A DNA stretch of 32,665 nt from an uncultured SAR116 cluster alpha proteobacterium (GCA_902533695.1 CACAMV010000010.1:1-32665); one strand, 5' to 3'. Counted from the stretch's first letter, positions 7,353 to 14,603 are shown. Notes: generated from the letters alone by a model not told the origin. Numbers and translations are program-made.

Positions 7353-8423
7353 GTGAAAAAAAATAGACTAAACATTGCTACAATCCCAGGCGATGGAATA
7401 GGTAAAGAAGTAATACCTGAAGGTATAAAAGTACTTGAAAAAGTTTCAGAAAAGTTTGATATCAATCTGAATTTTGAACATTTTGACTTTAGCTCATGCG
7501 ATTATTATAACAAGCATGGTCAAATGATGCCTGATGATTGGAAATCTAAAATTTCTAACCATGACGCAATATATTTTGGTGCAGTAGGTTGGCCAGAAAT
7601 TGTGCCTGATCATATTTCTCTATGGGGATCATTACTTAAGTTTAGAAGAGAATTTGATCAATATATTAATTTAAGACCTGTAAAGCTTATGCCTGGCGTT
7701 CCTTCTCCGCTAGCAAACAAAAACCCTGGTGATATTGATTTCTATATTGTTAGAGAGAATACAGAGGGGGAATATTCATCAATTGGTGGAAAAATGTTTC
7801 CACATACTGAGAGGGAATTTGTTGTACAAGAGACCGTCATGACAAGAATTGGAGTTGACAGAGTATTGAAATATGCTTTCGAGTTAGCTAAAAAAACTAA
7901 AAAGAAACACCTTACATCTGCAACTAAATCTAATGGGATTTCCATAACAATGCCATATTGGGATGAAAGAGTTGAAGAAGTTTCAAAACAGTATCCAGAT
8001 GTTCAATTTAATAAATTTCACATTGATATTTTATGTGCTCATTTCGTACTAAATCCACAAATGTTCAATGTTGTCGTTGGCTCAAACTTGTTTGGAGACA
8101 TTTTATCTGATCTTGGTCCAGCTTGCACCGGAACAATAGGCATTGCACCATCTGGAAACATTAATCCAGAAAATAAATTTCCTTCATTGTTTGAACCAGT
8201 TCACGGTTCAGCTCCTGATATAGCTGGCGGAAATATTGCTAATCCAATTGGACAAATTTGGGCAGGTGCAATGATGCTTAATCATTTTGGCTATAAAGAA
8301 GCCCATGATTGCATCTTAAAATCTATAGAGAAAGTTTTATTACACAAAGAATTTAGAACCAAAGACCTTGGTGGAAATGCCAATACACAAAAATGTGGTG
8401 ATGCAATTGCAAATATTATTTAA
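7353..8423 (+). CDS. Tartrate dehydrogenase / D-malate dehydrogenase-type NAD-dependent beta-decarboxylating dehydrogenase
   Basis: A 356-residue member of the isocitrate/isopropylmalate dehydrogenase superfamily, in the tartrate dehydrogenase / D-malate dehydrogenase branch. Branch-specific features are GAVGWPEIVPDH near 76-87 and the following SLWGSLLKFRREFDQ loop, where leuB and icd differ. Superfamily elements include IPGDGIG at 10-16, VRENTEGEYS near 133-142, the catalytic Lys/Asp region (CAHFVLNPQMF) and GSNLFGDILSDL near 243-254, and EPVHGSAPDIAG near 289-300. It would oxidise and decarboxylate D-malate or tartrate with Mn2+/Mg2+ and NAD+. The start is GTG 7353, supported by AAGGA at 7342-7346 six bases upstream. 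Its stop is three bases from that of the convergent SDR gene, leaving no room for a terminator. Confidence 0.85.
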   Translation: MKKNRLNIATIPGDGIGKEVIPEGIKVLEKVSEKFDINLNFEHFDFSSCDYYNKHGQMMPDDWKSKISNHDAIYFGAVGWPEIVPDHISLWGSLLKFRREFDQYINLRPVKLMPGVPSPLANKNPGDIDFYIVRENTEGEYSSIGGKMFPHTEREFVVQETVMTRIGVDRVLKYAFELAKKTKKKHLTSATKSNGISITMPYWDERVEEVSKQYPDVQFNKFHIDILCAHFVLNPQMFNVVVGSNLFGDILSDLGPACTGTIGIAPSGNINPENKFPSLFEPVHGSAPDIAGGNIANPIGQIWAGAMMLNHFGYKEAHDCILKSIEKVLLHKEFRTKDLGGNANTQKCGDAIANII

Positions 8424-8426
8424 AAG

Positions 8427-9194
8427 TTATAAAATATTATTCGTATTTTTAATTTTTTGTTTTAGTTTTTGCATTCCTGACAACCACCTATCATAATCTC
8501 CTGATTTATTTGTAATATAGTTATATACCTTTTTATGAGGCAAAATTAAAAATCTGTTCTCTTTTATACCTAGGAGCACTTCGTTTGCTACTTCTTCAGG
8601 ATCTAACATTCCATCTATTGAAGCAACATCTTTGTCTCTACCTTTAGTCATATTTGTTTTCACAGCTTGAGGACATAAAACTGATACCTTGACACCGAAT
8701 TCTCCATTTGAAATAGCTATCCATTCAGCAAAAGCAATTGCCGCATGTTTTGTTACAGAGTATGTAACTGAGTCTAAATGAGTTAACAAACCAGCAGCAG
8801 AAGAAGTTATTACCAAATGCCCTGATCCTTGTTTTTTGAATTGAGGTATAACACGACGACAAATAAATACGTGACTCATCAGATGAATATCCCAGTTTTT
8901 TTTCCATACTTCATCACTCGAGTTTTCATCACCTAATGTTAAAATTCCAGCATTGGAAAAAAAAATATCTATAATGTTAAATTTATTTAAAACGAAATCT
9001 ATTAAATCATTTATTTCTTTTTCAGAACTTACATCACATTTTTTTTCAAAATAGTGATTGTTAATTTTTTTGTTAGAAAAATCAATATCAGTTGAAATAA
9101 CAATTGCTCCCTTATTTAGAAAACAATTAACCAGAGCCTTTCCTATTCCATTTGCAGAACCCGTTACAACAACAACTTTTTTTTTAAAATGCAT
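8427..9194 (-). CDS. Short-chain dehydrogenase/reductase (SDR), classical
   Basis: A 255-residue classical SDR. The NAD(P)-binding TGSANGIG motif lies at 11-18, Asp36-Asp38 after the second strand suggest NAD preference, NAG is at 81-83, the catalytic Ser is around 131-132 (ITSSAAG), and the active-site YSVTK has Tyr145 and Lys149. The substrate is not evident. The C-terminal tail (about 220-255) is basic and lacks the GG-IDGG ending found in acyl-carrier reductases. It is the only minus-strand gene between the convergent dehydrogenase gene and the sparse region at 9195-9481, which probably holds its promoter. It could serve the neighbouring hydroxy-acid catabolism, but nothing in the sequence fixes this. 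Confidence 0.85.
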   Translation of the reverse strand: MHFKKKVVVVTGSANGIGKALVNCFLNKGAIVISTDIDFSNKKINNHYFEKKCDVSSEKEINDLIDFVLNKFNIIDIFFSNAGILTLGDENSSDEVWKKNWDIHLMSHVFICRRVIPQFKKQGSGHLVITSSAAGLLTHLDSVTYSVTKHAAIAFAEWIAISNGEFGVKVSVLCPQAVKTNMTKGRDKDVASIDGMLDPEEVANEVLLGIKENRFLILPHKKVYNYITNKSGDYDRWLSGMQKLKQKIKNTNNIL

Positions 9195-9342
9195 AAAATT
9201 TTTTTTTATTTACATTTAGAATTTAAGCCATTTAGCATAATATCCAAATATTCTTCAAAAGAATGACATTGAATAACAATTTTTGTAAAATTTCTTTAAA
9301 ATATTGTTGACCATTTTTTGATTTTTTACAATCAATTTCTTG

Positions 9343-9364
9343 TTATAAAATAATTGTTTTATAA
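9343..9364. promoter_or_regulatory. AT-only inverted repeat, possible operator
   Basis: TTATAAAA at 9343-9350 and TTTTATAA at 9357-9364 form a perfect eight-base inverted repeat around a six-base centre. It lies between the divergent starts of the SDR (9194) and the 85-aa gene (9482), where a regulator site would be expected. It consists wholly of A and T in an AT-rich spacer, so chance is a serious alternative. Confidence 0.25.
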
Positions 9365-9432
9365 GATTTTTATTACACATTTTTAATTAAAAAGATTATG
9401 TAGGGAAAGATAATTATAATGAAAAAGAATCA

Positions 9433-9461
9433 TTGTCGATGAACAAATCTTAGTATATAAT
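9433..9461 (+). promoter_or_regulatory. Sigma-70-type promoter for the 85-aa gene
   Basis: A TTGTCG -35 element (9433-9438) and a perfect TATAAT -10 element (9456-9461) are separated by exactly 17 bases. Transcription would begin near 9468, giving a leader of only about 14 bases before the ATG at 9482. This is the cleanest promoter I can see in the window. Confidence 0.6.
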
Positions 9462-9481
9462 CAACTTTTTTGGGTTTCTAA

Positions 9482-9739
9482 ATGGAAAAAACATATGACA
9501 TCAATACCAAATTGTGTTGCAAAGAAAATAAGGACTTAGTTTATTTTATTTCCGCTAAGAAACATTTAAACGGTATACTTCATTACCTCTTAGAGTCAGA
9601 TCATGGACAAATTTACTTAAGCGAATTTGCAGTTAAAGATAGATATCTACACATTGACGTTGAAAGCAAAACTAATAATATAAGACCAGCAATTTCAAGG
9701 TTATATTCAAAAATCACTGATACAGTTTCTAAAGCTTAA
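9482..9739 (+). CDS. Small uncharacterised protein (85 aa)
   Basis: I do not recognise this gene. It encodes a soluble 85-residue protein with no signal peptide or membrane segment. The sequence suggests a short alpha/beta domain: Cys12-Cys13 early, a strand with LVYFISAKK at 19-27, a helix around 28-38 (GILHYLLES), a strand near 42-48, HIDVESK at 57-63 and a C-terminal helix 68-85. The codon use resembles that of its neighbours. It stands alone between two gene-poor stretches (9195-9481 and 9740-10066) and has its own consensus-like promoter with a very short leader, so it is probably expressed as a single gene. No clear Shine-Dalgarno sequence precedes the ATG. Confidence 0.6.
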   Translation: MEKTYDINTKLCCKENKDLVYFISAKKHLNGILHYLLESDHGQIYLSEFAVKDRYLHIDVESKTNNIRPAISRLYSKITDTVSKA

Positions 9740-10066
9740 ATTTAACATTAACATGTTTAAGAGTTCAAATAATTGTCTGAAATTTTAGCGCTTAGTTTTC
9801 TTTTTTAAGCATTTAAACAGCTTCTAAAATAAGTACTCGATATCCTTAATAATCTAATGAGACGAAACATTAGAATAGCTTAAAAAAATTTAAAAAAAAT
9901 TGGTTTTAATTATATTAATTCTTATGCCAAAACTGATAAATCTAAAATTGCGATAAAGTATTGTATAGTTTTCGAAGGAATTGATACTAATAGATTAAGA
10001 TTAATATATTTTGTATAAAATGATATATATCTTAGTAAAAAAATCCAAAAAAGTAACTAAAATAGA
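9740..10066. other. 327-bp stretch without a gene
   Basis: No reading frame longer than a dozen or so codons is worth reporting. The stretch contains a seven-base-pair hairpin (9853-9874). It also has a promoter-like pair on the plus strand, TTGATA at 9981-9986 and TATATT at 10005-10010 with 18 bases between, that points into the end of the minus-strand rhodanese gene. Neither is strong in DNA this rich in A and T. I see no canonical G/C-stem terminator. Confidence 0.5.
9853..9874 (+). other. Small stem-loop downstream of the 85-aa gene
   Basis: TCTAATG (9853-9859) pairs perfectly with CATTAGA (9868-9874) around the eight-base loop AGACGAAA. It lies about 115 bases after the stop codon at 9739. 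A run of A rather than T follows on the plus strand, so it is not a standard terminator for that gene. It may be a processing or stability element, or chance. Confidence 0.3.
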
Positions 10067-10474
10067 TTAATTTTGATCATAATTAACAATTGGATTATGA
10101 TTAATAATCCAATTAAGAATACCTTTTTGAACATTGTATATTTTTATATTTTTTTCTTTACCATTCATTGTTTTGGCCAGGTAATAACTTCGACCTCCTA
10201 CAGCACACATTAATATCACCGAATTGTTTTTCAATTTTATTTTGGAGAACCTTTGACTCCAATCTTGAAAAGAATATCTTCCTTTTTTATTTATCATAGA
10301 AACCAAAAAGCTATTTTTTATAATCCCAGTTTTCTTCCATTCCTCTTCGGTTCTTACATCAACAACAGGAATCCCTTTTTCTATTAATTGCTTTAATTCT
10401 TTGTTATCAATATTTATTACATCACCAAAAACAGTGTTTGAAATAAAAAGGAAAAAAAATAATAGTTTCTTCAT
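10067..10474 (-). CDS. Secreted (periplasmic) rhodanese-like protein
   Basis: A 135-residue single-domain rhodanese with an N-terminal signal peptide: MKKLLFFFLF followed by a likely cleavage after VFG (about residue 17). The rhodanese pattern is complete: VVDVRTEEEW at 37-46, and the active-site loop CAVGGRS with Cys90 as the sulfur-carrying cysteine. GILNW at 118-122 closes the domain. Such proteins carry or transfer persulfide sulfur, in this case in the periplasm; acceptor and donor are unknown. It is the last gene of the very AT-rich minus-strand cluster. Its ATG lies two bases after the stop of the SDR gene, so it is cotranscribed with it. Confidence 0.85.
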   Translation of the reverse strand: MKKLLFFFLFISNTVFGDVINIDNKELKQLIEKGIPVVDVRTEEEWKKTGIIKNSFLVSMINKKGRYSFQDWSQRFSKIKLKNNSVILMCAVGGRSYYLAKTMNGKEKNIKIYNVQKGILNWIINHNPIVNYDQN

Positions 10475-10476
10475 AT

Positions 10477-11184
10477 TTACTTATCAAATTTAATTACTTT
10501 TTTTAAAGGACTCAAATTGATTTCATCTAAAACCATACCATCTCCAAAATTTAAAATGTACAAAACAATCTTACCTACTTCAGAAGATTCTATAAATTCG
10601 CCAAAACTTTTTCCAGGTGAAAAACCAAGTTTTTTAAAAAAAGGTGTTTTGACCATTCCGGGATTTACTATAGTAACTTTAATGTTATTATTTGCACATT
10701 CTTCTCTTATTGACTGGGAAAAGCCTCTTAGTCCGAATTTACATGAACTATATAAACTTCCATATTTTTTTCCTTTTAACGCAGATTCAGAGCCAATGAA
10801 AATAATATTACCAGTTTTATTTTTTTTTAAATAAGGAAGTATAGCTCTGGTTATAATAATATGAGACGTTAAATTTAATTTAATAAATTGATTAATTTGA
10901 TATGGAGAAAAGTTTTCTAAAGATTTAAAAACTCCATTACCTGCATTACTTACGAAACCATCAATTTTATTATATTTTAACAAAATTTTTAAAACCTCAT
11001 TATAACTTTTTTCTAAATCAGATAAGTCAATTTCATAATGAAAATAATTTTTTGTTTTTTTAAATAATGTTTTTTTTCTTGAAATTCCTATTACCTTTGC
11101 ACCATTGTTTAACAATATTTCTGAAACCGACTTACCAATGCCACTTGAGCTCCCAGTTACAAGATATGTTTTATTTTTTAACAT
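10477..11184 (-). CDS. Short-chain dehydrogenase/reductase (SDR)
   Basis: A 235-residue SDR with the TGSSSGIG cofactor motif at 10-17, NAG at 80-82, Ser132 (FIGSES) and the catalytic YSSCK with Tyr145 and Lys149. A basic pair after the second strand (SRKK at 35-38) points to NADPH. NPGMVKTPFF at 174-183 is the usual segment that follows the active site. The substrate cannot be read from the sequence. It sits 19 bp after the SPL-type radical SAM gene and two bases before the rhodanese gene, in a run of five same-strand genes. A functional link to the radical SAM enzyme is inferred only from this packing. Confidence 0.85.
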   Translation of the reverse strand: MLKNKTYLVTGSSSGIGKSVSEILLNNGAKVIGISRKKTLFKKTKNYFHYEIDLSDLEKSYNEVLKILLKYNKIDGFVSNAGNGVFKSLENFSPYQINQFIKLNLTSHIIITRAILPYLKKNKTGNIIFIGSESALKGKKYGSLYSSCKFGLRGFSQSIREECANNNIKVTIVNPGMVKTPFFKKLGFSPGKSFGEFIESSEVGKIVLYILNFGDGMVLDEINLSPLKKVIKFDK

Positions 11185-11203
11185 TTTTTTAAGTTAATCA
11201 AAA

Positions 11204-12199
11204 TTAGTAAGGTTTACACGAAAAAATTGGTATTTTATCATTATTTTTTTTTATAATACTTTGGCAATAATCAATCATTTCTTCTTCTATATCTTTACTA
11301 AAAGAAACATAATTATTTCTTATATCAAAATTATATGAAAATAATTTTTCTTCTGGATATAATTTCTTAATTCTTTTGAACATCTGGTTTGGGAACCTTA
11401 AAGAACCAAAACTAATAGAGTGTACATTTTTATTATCTACTTCACTAAAAATATGTTGAATAAGTTTATAATAGTTTTTTTTCCAACCTTTATGAAAAAT
11501 TAATGGATCAAACCTTAATCCTATTTTCCAACCCAGTTTCGATATTTTTTTCATAGCCTCTATTCTTTTTATAATTGAAGGTGTTTTAACGTCCAATATA
11601 TTGGATAACTCATCTGGCAAAAGACTATAAGCTAAAATAATATTTTCACGTGGTTTTATTTTTAAGAAAGGTTCTAATTGATTGCTTTTTGTTCTAAATT
11701 CAAATAAAGATTTATTTTCTTTTTCTATTTTTGGAAGAATATAGTTTGCAAAACCTGTTATCTTTTCCATGGCTAATGAATCACAATCATACCCTGAAAA
11801 AAATGTTAAATCTTTATCTTTGTTTATTTTAATTATTTCATTAATTTTTTCTACAAAATTTTCATAATTTACAAATAATACATAATTTGAAGATGAATAC
11901 ATACCTTGAAGAAAACAGTATCTACAATCGTAGATACAATTATACATGTGTGAAAAATAAAAGTTTTTGGAAGTTCCTATTCCAAAACCCTCTGGAGCTT
12001 TTAGAACAAAGTTATCATGCTTAAAAGCTAAAATCAAAGAAGGATTATATTTTTGAATTCTGAAATTTTGATTTTTTACATTAAATATTTCAGAATATTT
12101 TTTAATAAAAATGTACCTACTATTTTTAAATCTAGACAATATTTTTTTTGTTCTATCAAAATGTTTGATTTTTTCTTCTATGTATATAGTATCTACCAA
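11204..12199 (-). CDS. SPL-family radical SAM protein (spore-photoproduct-lyase-like)
   Basis: A 331-residue radical SAM enzyme of the spore photoproduct lyase family (COG1533). The cluster motif C88-X3-C92-X2-C95 (NCIYDCRYCFLQ) binds 4Fe-4S and SAM. Residues FRTKS at 168-172 and GLRFDPL at 227-233 are typical of SPL-like proteins, and DSLAME at 140-145 is the counterpart of the conserved DSLALE seen in non-spore members. Cys139 lies 44 residues after the last cluster cysteine, the offset I recall for the hydrogen-donor cysteine of the Bacillus enzyme. The organism is unlikely to make spores, so the substrate is probably a different damaged or modified nucleobase, or something else. The only practical start is TTG 12199: a stop lies directly upstream in frame, and TTG overlaps the TAG of the preceding gene as TTGGTAG, which suggests coupled translation. 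Confidence 0.8.
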   Translation of the reverse strand: MVDTIYIEEKIKHFDRTKKILSRFKNSRYIFIKKYSEIFNVKNQNFRIQKYNPSLILAFKHDNFVLKAPEGFGIGTSKNFYFSHMYNCIYDCRYCFLQGMYSSSNYVLFVNYENFVEKINEIIKINKDKDLTFFSGYDCDSLAMEKITGFANYILPKIEKENKSLFEFRTKSNQLEPFLKIKPRENIILAYSLLPDELSNILDVKTPSIIKRIEAMKKISKLGWKIGLRFDPLIFHKGWKKNYYKLIQHIFSEVDNKNVHSISFGSLRFPNQMFKRIKKLYPEEKLFSYNFDIRNNYVSFSKDIEEEMIDYCQSIIKKNNDKIPIFSCKPY

Positions 12200-12999
12200 T
12201 TAAACTCACCCTTACTTATTTCACCCTTTAAAAATTTTAAAATATTATAAGATTTGGAAAATTTTTCTATTTGTTTTGTTAAATTATGTGAATACAAATT
12301 ATTCCAACTTTTAAGAAGGTTAATTAATTGAAATTTTTCTGATGTTGTGAAATGAACTTTTTTTATAATTTCCTCAAAATACTTTACATCAAGTATATTC
12401 AAACTTTCTAAATCAGAATATCTCATTAAAATTTTTTCAATTTTTATTATTTTTTCAAAATTTTGCTTAATTAATAATCTTCTATAATTTTTTTTTTGAA
12501 TATTTTTTTTATTAATTGCTATTTTTATAATAGCTATAAGTTCTTTACTAACATATTTACTGATAGTATTGAAAAAACTAAAACTATCCAAATCTTGAAA
12601 AAAATTATTGCTATTTTTAAATTTTTCAACAGTACAAATTTTTGATCTTTCAAATAAACCAATATTTACTATAGAAGGATATAATTTTTCGTTTGTATTA
12701 CTTTTGATAATTTCATCAATAACAAAACAATTGCAAGTTTTTGAATTTGTTAAACCATAACCAAAATTTATCCAACTAACATTAGATTTTGATTTGCTAC
12801 AATTTTTTAAATATATAGATGCAAATGACACATTTAAACTTCCAACACCTGAAATTACTAACCAATTTTTTTCTGAATGATCAGAATATATTGGAAAGAG
12901 ATTAAATTCTTTCCGAAATTTCATATCATAATAATCCAAAAATAGTTCCATTTCCTCCTTTAAAGAAACTACTCTACACACTCTAGAAATATTAAGCAT
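12193..12999 (-). CDS. Degenerate nucleoside-phosphorylase-fold protein (MTA/SAH nucleosidase-like)
   Basis: A 268-residue protein whose N-terminal part looks like the nucleoside phosphorylase/nucleosidase superfamily (COG0775). ISGVGSLNVSFASIYL at 49-64 matches the ISG-GK-NA ribose/phosphate segment, SWINFGYGLTNS at 75-86 the nucleobase-pocket strand, and DLDSFSFF at 136-143 the DMEA/DMES segment that normally carries the ribose-binding Met-Glu pair. Here it reads Leu-Asp, so activity is doubtful or altered. Residues about 155-268 are a Lys-rich helical extension that I do not recognise. It sits eight bases after the GT2 gene and overlaps the SPL-type radical SAM gene by seven bases. A nucleosidase beside a radical SAM enzyme could remove 5'-deoxyadenosine, but this is inference. 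Confidence 0.5.
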   Translation of the reverse strand: MLNISRVCRVVSLKEEMELFLDYYDMKFRKEFNLFPIYSDHSEKNWLVISGVGSLNVSFASIYLKNCSKSKSNVSWINFGYGLTNSKTCNCFVIDEIIKSNTNEKLYPSIVNIGLFERSKICTVEKFKNSNNFFQDLDSFSFFNTISKYVSKELIAIIKIAINKKNIQKKNYRRLLIKQNFEKIIKIEKILMRYSDLESLNILDVKYFEEIIKKVHFTTSEKFQLINLLKSWNNLYSHNLTKQIEKFSKSYNILKFLKGEISKGEFNW

Positions 13000-13007
13000 T
13001 TGATATT

Positions 13008-13850
13008 TTAATTTTCATTTTTAATTTTTGTCCAATGAACATATTTTTGTTGATATTTGTTTAAAATTTTTATATTTTTTCTTTTTTTCGCGCCTCCCAA
13101 TATTACTTTAATTTTTTCAAGTAAATAATCGATAGCAATCAAATTTTGATTTTTAGAAAAATAATTATTATTTATATTTTTCTCGATTGCCTTAACTCTA
13201 AATCGATCCATCCCCCAATATTTTTTGGAAAGTTGATCTAGGTGACCTCCATGTTTTACTACTAATTTGTCTTTTAAAAAAAATATTTTTTCCTTCGAAG
13301 ATACCCTTAACCACATTTCATAATCTTCACAAACTTTAAGCTCTTCATCAAATAAACCATGTTTTTCAAACAAACTTTTGTGTATCATCGTGCTACTTGG
13401 AGAAATACAACATATTTTCAAACAATTTTCAAAAATGTAACCTCCTTCTTTCATATGTTTCTTTAATTGGTTTAAATGATATCCATTTTGAAACCAAATT
13501 TCATTAGTATGAAGAAATTTACAATCGTTATTGTTAGAAAAAAAATTAACTTGTTTCTCTATTTTTTTTGGACACCATTCATCATCTGAATCTAAGAAAC
13601 ATATTAATTCGTTTCTAGCAGATTTGATACCAACATTCCTAGCTTTGCTCACTCCTTTTTTATTGTGATAAATATACTTTATATTCTCAAAATCTCTTTC
13701 AATCATTTTTTTAGTGCTATCTCTAGATCCATTATCAACCACAATTATCTCTTTAGGGATAATAGTCTGATTTAATACAGATTGGAGAGCTCTTTTTAAT
13801 AACTTGGATCTATTTAATGTAGGAATAATTAATGTTACTGATAGATTCAA
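13008..13850 (-). CDS. Family 2 glycosyltransferase
   Basis: A 280-residue GT-A-fold glycosyltransferase without membrane segments. Motifs in order: the nucleotide-sugar entry TLIIPTLNR at 6-14, VVDNGSRDST at 37-46, GVSKARNVG at 66-74, the metal-binding DSDD at 87-90, SPSSTMIHKSLF at 150-161 and the acceptor/catalytic CEDYEMWLRV at 174-183. HGGHLDQLS at 200-208 with YWGMDRFR at 211-218 is a distinctive C-terminal signature of this GT2 subgroup. Donor and acceptor sugars are unknown. The start is TTG 13850, chosen because an AAAGAG site lies six bases upstream and no ATG or GTG is available. It opens the five-gene minus-strand cluster that continues with the phosphorylase-like and SPL-like genes. 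Confidence 0.85.
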   Translation of the reverse strand: MNLSVTLIIPTLNRSKLLKRALQSVLNQTIIPKEIIVVDNGSRDSTKKMIERDFENIKYIYHNKKGVSKARNVGIKSARNELICFLDSDDEWCPKKIEKQVNFFSNNNDCKFLHTNEIWFQNGYHLNQLKKHMKEGGYIFENCLKICCISPSSTMIHKSLFEKHGLFDEELKVCEDYEMWLRVSSKEKIFFLKDKLVVKHGGHLDQLSKKYWGMDRFRVKAIEKNINNNYFSKNQNLIAIDYLLEKIKVILGGAKKRKNIKILNKYQQKYVHWTKIKNEN

Positions 13851-13856
13851 AATATA

Positions 13857-13862
13857 CTCTTT
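13857..13862 (-). promoter_or_regulatory. Ribosome binding site deciding a TTG start
   Basis: AAAGAG on the minus strand, six bases before the TTG at 13850, is the best purine-rich ribosome site for the GT2 gene. It supports TTG as the true start in a frame that has no ATG or GTG at its beginning. Confidence 0.4.
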
Positions 13863-13914
13863 AATTTTTAATCAAAAATACTGTTAATTTTTTCAAAATA
13901 ACAAATTAAAACAT

Positions 13915-14481
13915 TTAATCAACTTTACTAATATTTACTTCATTATTGTTTAATGGATTATTAACCATAGAAGTAACAGGATAAATAATCATTTTTTCAG
14001 AAAAATTGCATTTGAAATCATGTAAATTTTTAAACCATCGTTCAAAATCAGTAAAGTCTATAAAGACTGGCTGTCTATTATGTATTTTTGCTAATTTAGG
14101 ATAACTTTCTCTCGTAACTATACAAGCGCCAGATGAGTCATAAATTCCACCTATAAACATTTTTCTTTCTTTAAAAGTATGATAGTAGGGAAACTTATTT
14201 AAATTTTTTCTTTTCCATTCAAAGTATCCGTTTGCTAGAAAAATACACCAATTTGCTTTTTGAAAAGAAATCTTACTGTCTAATGTTTCTGATCTTGCAT
14301 TAATAATTTCTATTTTTTTAGACCAAGAAGGTCTTAAAGACCATTTTATTTTCATAATTTTATAATCATTTTTAATAACATAAACCATAGAACCAGGAGA
14401 AATATTGTAACTCGGTTTAAAATCAAATTCTTCTTTAATATTAAATTTAGTAATATCAAATAATGCAAATCTTCCACACAT
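13915..14481 (-). CDS. SRAP-domain protein (HMCES/YedK family), abasic-site DNA-protein crosslinker
   Basis: Forms a covalent crosslink through its N-terminal cysteine with abasic sites in single-stranded DNA, shielding them from breakage. The family requires Cys2 after removal of Met1, so I place the start at the internal ATG 14481 (MCGRF, 188 aa) and not at 14508, which would add nine residues before the catalytic cysteine. Other active-site residues are present: Asn61 (INARSET), Glu88 (GYFEW) and His134 (IHNRQP, where most relatives have RMP). AAGAGA about eight bases upstream supports this start. It lies 64 bp upstream of the GT2 gene on the same strand and may head the same transcript, which would put a second possible DNA-damage function beside the SPL-like enzyme. 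The spacer to the divergent GMC gene is about 120 bp. Confidence 0.9.
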   Translation of the reverse strand: MCGRFALFDITKFNIKEEFDFKPSYNISPGSMVYVIKNDYKIMKIKWSLRPSWSKKIEIINARSETLDSKISFQKANWCIFLANGYFEWKRKNLNKFPYYHTFKERKMFIGGIYDSSGACIVTRESYPKLAKIHNRQPVFIDFTDFERWFKNLHDFKCNFSEKMIIYPVTSMVNNPLNNNEVNISKVD

Positions 14482-14603
14482 AACAATCTCTTTTAAACTA
14501 TAAATCAAATCATTCCATATAAAGGTGTAGATAATATTAACTTTGATGTTTAATATAATGTAAATTAGATTTAAAATTAAATAAAATTCTATGATTAATA
14601 TTT

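Noticed and set aside
8427-9194. SDR as the 2-keto-3-deoxy-L-fuconate dehydrogenase of the fucose route
   Set aside because: It is separated from fucD by the NIPSNAP and tartrate dehydrogenase genes on the other strand, and it lacks the IDGG-type C-terminal ending I would expect for that enzyme.
9853-9874. Resemblance to a hammerhead ribozyme core (CTAATGA followed by CGAAAC)
   Set aside because: The essential G of CUGAUGA is A here, the space for stem II is only three bases, and no flanking stems I and III with a cleavage triplet are visible. It is better read as a plain seven-base-pair hairpin.
9981-10010. Plus-strand promoter-like pair TTGATA / TATATT with 18-base spacing
   Set aside because: No gene or recognisable RNA follows on that strand; it points into the 3' end of the rhodanese gene. 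Such matches are common by chance in DNA this AT-rich.
14482-14508. Upstream ATG extending the SRAP protein by nine residues
   Set aside because: The catalytic cysteine must be residue 2, so the longer form would be inactive. The ribosome site also supports the internal ATG.
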